A DNA stretch of 64,000 nucleotides from Kordiimonadaceae bacterium (lineage in GTDB: Bacteria > Pseudomonadota > Alphaproteobacteria > Sphingomonadales > Emcibacteraceae): assembly GCA_024236295.1 (NCBI GenBank), contig JACKKT010000008.1, positions 81,805-145,804 on the forward strand, written 5' to 3'. Positions within the stretch are counted from its first letter, which is position 1; each line of letters starts with the position of its first letter. Positions 61,394 to 64,000 of the stretch are shown here, piece by piece. Both the position numbers and the translations under genes were made by a program. Below the pieces are notes generated by a model that saw nothing but the letters and a program-made list of their open reading frames with translations, ran no database searches and was not told the origin of the DNA.

Positions 61394-62662
61394 ATGACAA
61401 ATGAAAATGATATTAAAATTTTAATGCAGTCAATTGGTAAGAAAGCAAAGCGTGCTTCAGAAATATTGGCCCTTGCAAGCACCAAACAAAAAAATGAAGC
61501 TCTAAAAGCGGCGGCAGCTGAAATCCGTAAAGTAAAGAATGAAATTATTGCCGCAAATAAAAAGGATATGGATATTGCCGTTGGTCGTGGACTGGCCGGA
61601 GCAATGCTTGACCGTCTTATGCTTGATGAAGCCAGAATTGAATCAATTGCGAGAAGCATTGAAGACATTATAAAATTAAAAGACCCTATCGGCGACATTT
61701 TAAGCGTAAAAGAACGGCCGAATGGCCTTAAAATATCACAGGTTCGGGTCCCCCTTGGTGTAATTGGTATTATTTTTGAGTCCCGCCCCAATGTAACAGC
61801 AGACGCAGGCACTCTTTGTCTGAAATCCGGCAATGCATCCATTTTACGATGTGGAAGTGAAAGCGCGCACTCAAGCCGAATGATCCATTCCTGCCTGGTC
61901 AAAGGTCTTAAAAAAGCAGGCTTACCTGAAGAAGCAATCCAGTTGATCCCGACCCAGGACCGCGCTGCTGTTGGCGAACTTCTTAAATTATCTGAATATG
62001 TCGATATCATTGTACCACGCGGTGGCAAATCGCTCATTGAAAGAGTACAGAACGAAAGCAGGGTGCCTGTCATGGCACATCTTGATGGTATTTGCCATGT
62101 TTATATTGACGGTGATGCTGATCTTGAGAAAGCCGTATCCATCAGCGTCAATGCCAAAATGCGTAGAACAGGCATTTGCGGATCTTCAGAGACACTTTTG
62201 ATTGACAAAAAAGCTGCTGGAAGTCATTTGATCCCGATATTATCCGCACTTCATGATAATGGCTGTGAAATCCGTGGTGATAAAGAGGTCGTTGCCGCCT
62301 TTAAAGACTCCGGGGAAGCAACTGAGGAAGACTGGGGCACAGAATATCTTGATGCGATCATTTCCGTGCGTGTCGTGGACGGCGTTCAGGGAGCAATTGA
62401 TCATATTGCAAAATATGGCTCGAACCATACTGACAGTATTATTACTGAAAATAGCAAAACTGCAGAAAAGTTTCTAAATGAGGTCGATAGCGCAATCGTC
62501 ATACATAATGCATCCACACAATTTGCCGATGGTGGCGAGTTTGGTATGGGCGCAGAAATTGGCATATCAACCGGCAAAATGCACGCACGTGGCCCCGTTG
62601 GGCTTGAACAGCTAACAAGTTATAAATATCAGGTGAGGGGCAATGGTCAGATCCGGCCATAA
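61394..62662 (+). CDS. proA: Glutamate-5-semialdehyde dehydrogenase
   Basis: A 422-aa enzyme: RVPLGVIGIIFESRPNVT, CLKSGNASILRCGSES and the catalytic Cys in RRTGICGSSETLLID; the C-terminus is GPVGLEQLTSYKYQVRGNG. It reduces glutamyl phosphate for proline synthesis. It overlaps nadD by 20 bp. Confidence 0.97.
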   Translation: MTNENDIKILMQSIGKKAKRASEILALASTKQKNEALKAAAAEIRKVKNEIIAANKKDMDIAVGRGLAGAMLDRLMLDEARIESIARSIEDIIKLKDPIGDILSVKERPNGLKISQVRVPLGVIGIIFESRPNVTADAGTLCLKSGNASILRCGSESAHSSRMIHSCLVKGLKKAGLPEEAIQLIPTQDRAAVGELLKLSEYVDIIVPRGGKSLIERVQNESRVPVMAHLDGICHVYIDGDADLEKAVSISVNAKMRRTGICGSSETLLIDKKAAGSHLIPILSALHDNGCEIRGDKEVVAAFKDSGEATEEDWGTEYLDAIISVRVVDGVQGAIDHIAKYGSNHTDSIITENSKTAEKFLNEVDSAIVIHNASTQFADGGEFGMGAEIGISTGKMHARGPVGLEQLTSYKYQVRGNGQIRP

Positions 62663-63227
62663 CCCGAAAATTGGCCTGCTAGGAGGTTCCTTTAATCCGG
62701 CACATGAAGGACATCTGGAAATCAGTTTGGCGGCGCTGGAATTTTTGAAACTTGATTATGTGTGGTGGCTGGTTTCACCGGGAAATCCCCTTAAAGCGGA
62801 TAGCCAAATGACCCCTTTTGAAGTGCGGTTTGCTTCTGCACGGGACATAGTCACCGATGAAAGGATTATCGTCAGTGACTTGGAAAAGAAAATAGGAACC
62901 CGATATACTATTGATACTTTGGAAAAGATGAAAAAAATGTGGCCCGACCATCATTTTGTCTGGCTGATGGGAGCAGATAACCTTATACAATTTGATAAAT
63001 GGAAAGACTGGCGCAAGATTGCCGATACAGTTCCATTTGCGATTTTTAATCGACCAAGTTATTCTAAAGAGAGTTTGATGAGTATTGCGGCAATGGAACT
63101 GGCAAAGTTCCACATCAAAAAAGATGAGGCGCACATATTACATAGATTAAAGCCACCGGCATGGATTTATTATGAATTAAGTGATAATCCCATGTCATCA
63201 ACAGAAATAAGACGTAATATTAAGTAA
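62643..63227 (+). CDS. nadD: Nicotinate-nucleotide adenylyltransferase
   Basis: A 194-aa nucleotidyltransferase: GGSFNPAHEGHLEIS (the GSFxPxHxGH motif) and MSSTEIRRNI near the end (the ISSTxIR motif). It is needed for NAD synthesis. ATG 62643 has GAGG upstream inside the end of proA, so the overlap looks real. Confidence 0.96.
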   Translation: MVRSGHNPKIGLLGGSFNPAHEGHLEISLAALEFLKLDYVWWLVSPGNPLKADSQMTPFEVRFASARDIVTDERIIVSDLEKKIGTRYTIDTLEKMKKMWPDHHFVWLMGADNLIQFDKWKDWRKIADTVPFAIFNRPSYSKESLMSIAAMELAKFHIKKDEAHILHRLKPPAWIYYELSDNPMSSTEIRRNIK

Positions 63228-63251
63228 TAACAAGAGGTTACATACTTTAAA

Positions 63252-63671
63252 GTGCAAGACACATCCGAGTTAGAGGACTCTTCTGGTCCGACGGAGCCGC
63301 TCAGCGCGGCAGAGCTTCAGCAATTGGTTATCAATTCACTGGAAGACGATAAAGCAGAAGATATCATCAATATTGATCTTACCGGAAAAACAAGCATCGC
63401 CGATTCGATGATAATCGCTTCAGGCCGTTCCACCCGTCAGGTGGCAGCGATCGCCGATCATTTATACCGAAAGCTCAAGCATGCCACAGCCGATGGCTGC
63501 AAACTGGAAGGCATGGAAAAAGCTGACTGGGTGCTGCTTGATGCCGGCAATGTTATTGTTCATATTTTCCGACCGGAAGTCAGGAGCTTCTATAATCTGG
63601 AAAAAATGTGGGCAGCAGATTTTACACCTGAAAAAATGTTGTCCGCTTCAACCGGCACAAATACAGAATGA
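63252..63671 (+). CDS. rsfS: Ribosomal silencing factor RsfS
   Basis: A 139-aa DUF143 protein: INIDLTGKTSIADSMIIASG, STRQVAAIADHLYRKLK and DWVLLDAGNVIVHIFRPEVR. It binds L14 and blocks subunit joining in stationary phase. The start is a GTG at 63252 with a distant AGAGG. It overlaps rlmH by 4 bp (ATGA). Confidence 0.95.
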   Translation: MQDTSELEDSSGPTEPLSAAELQQLVINSLEDDKAEDIINIDLTGKTSIADSMIIASGRSTRQVAAIADHLYRKLKHATADGCKLEGMEKADWVLLDAGNVIVHIFRPEVRSFYNLEKMWAADFTPEKMLSASTGTNTE

Positions 63672-64000
63672 ATATTGGCATTATTGCTGTGGGGCGACTT
63701 AAAAAAAGCCCTGAAAGTGATTTGATCAACACTTATCTGAAACGTTGCCCCTGGAAAGTGGAAATCACCGAAGTTGAGGAAAGACGACCAATTACAGGGG
63801 CAGAACGTATAGCCAGAGAAGGGGATTTAATTCTAAAAGCCATCCCTGAAAATGCCGTTGTAGTCGCCCTCGACGAACGTGGCAAAGAGGTACGCAGTAT
63901 GGATTTTGCATTTAAGATCCGCGACTGGCAGGATCAGGGGGTTTCCAGTATTGTTTTTCTGATCGGCGGCGCCGAAGGTTATGATGAACGCGTTAAAAAC
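63668..64000 (+). CDS. rlmH: 23S rRNA pseudouridine-1915 N3-methyltransferase, partial
   Basis: The first 111 codons of RlmH before the window ends. NIGIIAVGRLKKSPESDLI is the typical start, followed by VVALDERGKEVRSMDFA and SIVFLIGGAEGYDERV (SAM-binding knot). The C-terminal part is outside the window. The ATG overlaps the rsfS stop. Confidence 0.95.
   Translation, partial: MNIGIIAVGRLKKSPESDLINTYLKRCPWKVEITEVEERRPITGAERIAREGDLILKAIPENAVVVALDERGKEVRSMDFAFKIRDWQDQGVSSIVFLIGGAEGYDERVKN

Noticed and set aside
61378..62073. 231-codon open frame antisense to proA
   Set aside because: It lies wholly opposite a clear proA gene and has no recognisable domain or signal; Ser/Arg-rich composition is typical of a shadow frame.
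1..64000. tRNA genes, CRISPR arrays, insertion sequences, prophage or integrative element
   Set aside because: No cloverleaf, spaced direct-repeat array, transposase, integrase or phage gene was recognised anywhere in the window.

Overview
The window reads as an ordinary chromosomal stretch of an AT-rich alphaproteobacterium, probably marine or aquatic. The assignment rests on gene families and neighbourhoods typical of Alphaproteobacteria: a SUV3-like helicase, an S4 protein, FdxA and CarD in order; metX-metW beside hisC and a cyclohexadienyl dehydrogenase; DUF2125 and DUF4175 proteins; a CpdR-like receiver; ftsEX with YdcF and PlsC; and tlpA, argH, an LptM-like lipoprotein and lysA together. 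The order (for example Emcibacterales or Kordiimonadales) is only a guess. No rRNA, tRNA, CRISPR array, insertion sequence or prophage was seen.

Layout. 0-3.6 kb (minus): a phoD phosphatase, an SGNH hydrolase and a reductive-dehalogenase-like iron-sulfur protein. 3.8-10 kb: an iron-box PepSY membrane protein, a secreted nuclease, an M48-LysM lipoprotein protease and two MFS carriers, one LplT-like. 10-16 kb (minus): a complete tripartite RND efflux operon. 16-23.5 kb (minus): a degenerate PPP-type phosphatase, carD, fdxA, a TerB/TetR pair, a retropepsin-like protease, an S4 protein and the helicase. 23.5-29.3 kb: a DmpA-type peptidase, an Lrp regulator with an ALDH7 dehydrogenase, then feoAB. 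29.3-34.6 kb: three tandem FAH-family proteins with signal peptides, divergent from etfBA and a 3-hydroxyacyl-CoA dehydrogenase. 35-43 kb: an M13 peptidase, a methyltransferase, metWX, hisC-tyrC and DUF2125. 43-54 kb: an outer-membrane protein, plsC, ydcF, ftsXE, a zinc-ribbon protein, cpdR, DUF4175, lysA, a 39-residue LptM-like lipoprotein, argH and tlpA. 54-58 kb: a zinc locus (Fur/Zur-family gene with an in-frame stop, small membrane protein, Zur-like palindrome, ZnuD-like receptor) followed by an FNR-type regulator. 58-64 kb: rplU-rpmA-obg-proB-proA-nadD-rsfS-rlmH, the last cut by the window end.

How the parts work together. Metal handling recurs. Two almost identical 19-bp AT-rich boxes precede the PepSY gene and feoA and probably form an iron regulon. 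A Zur-like palindrome precedes the ZnuD-like receptor, while the adjacent Zur-like gene carries an in-frame TAA between its DNA-binding and metal-binding/dimer domains. Three GTTCA motifs exactly 21 bp apart lie between the Lrp gene and the ALDH7 gene and suggest local Lrp control of lysine-type catabolism. The most unusual coding features are the triplicated secreted FAH proteins, the interrupted Zur homologue, the RdhA-like protein in a phoD operon and a phosphatase-fold protein that has lost most of its metal-ligand motifs.

Several starts were moved downstream to a start codon with a better ribosome binding site; the reasons are given in each entry. All family assignments come from reading motifs by eye; no database search was run.
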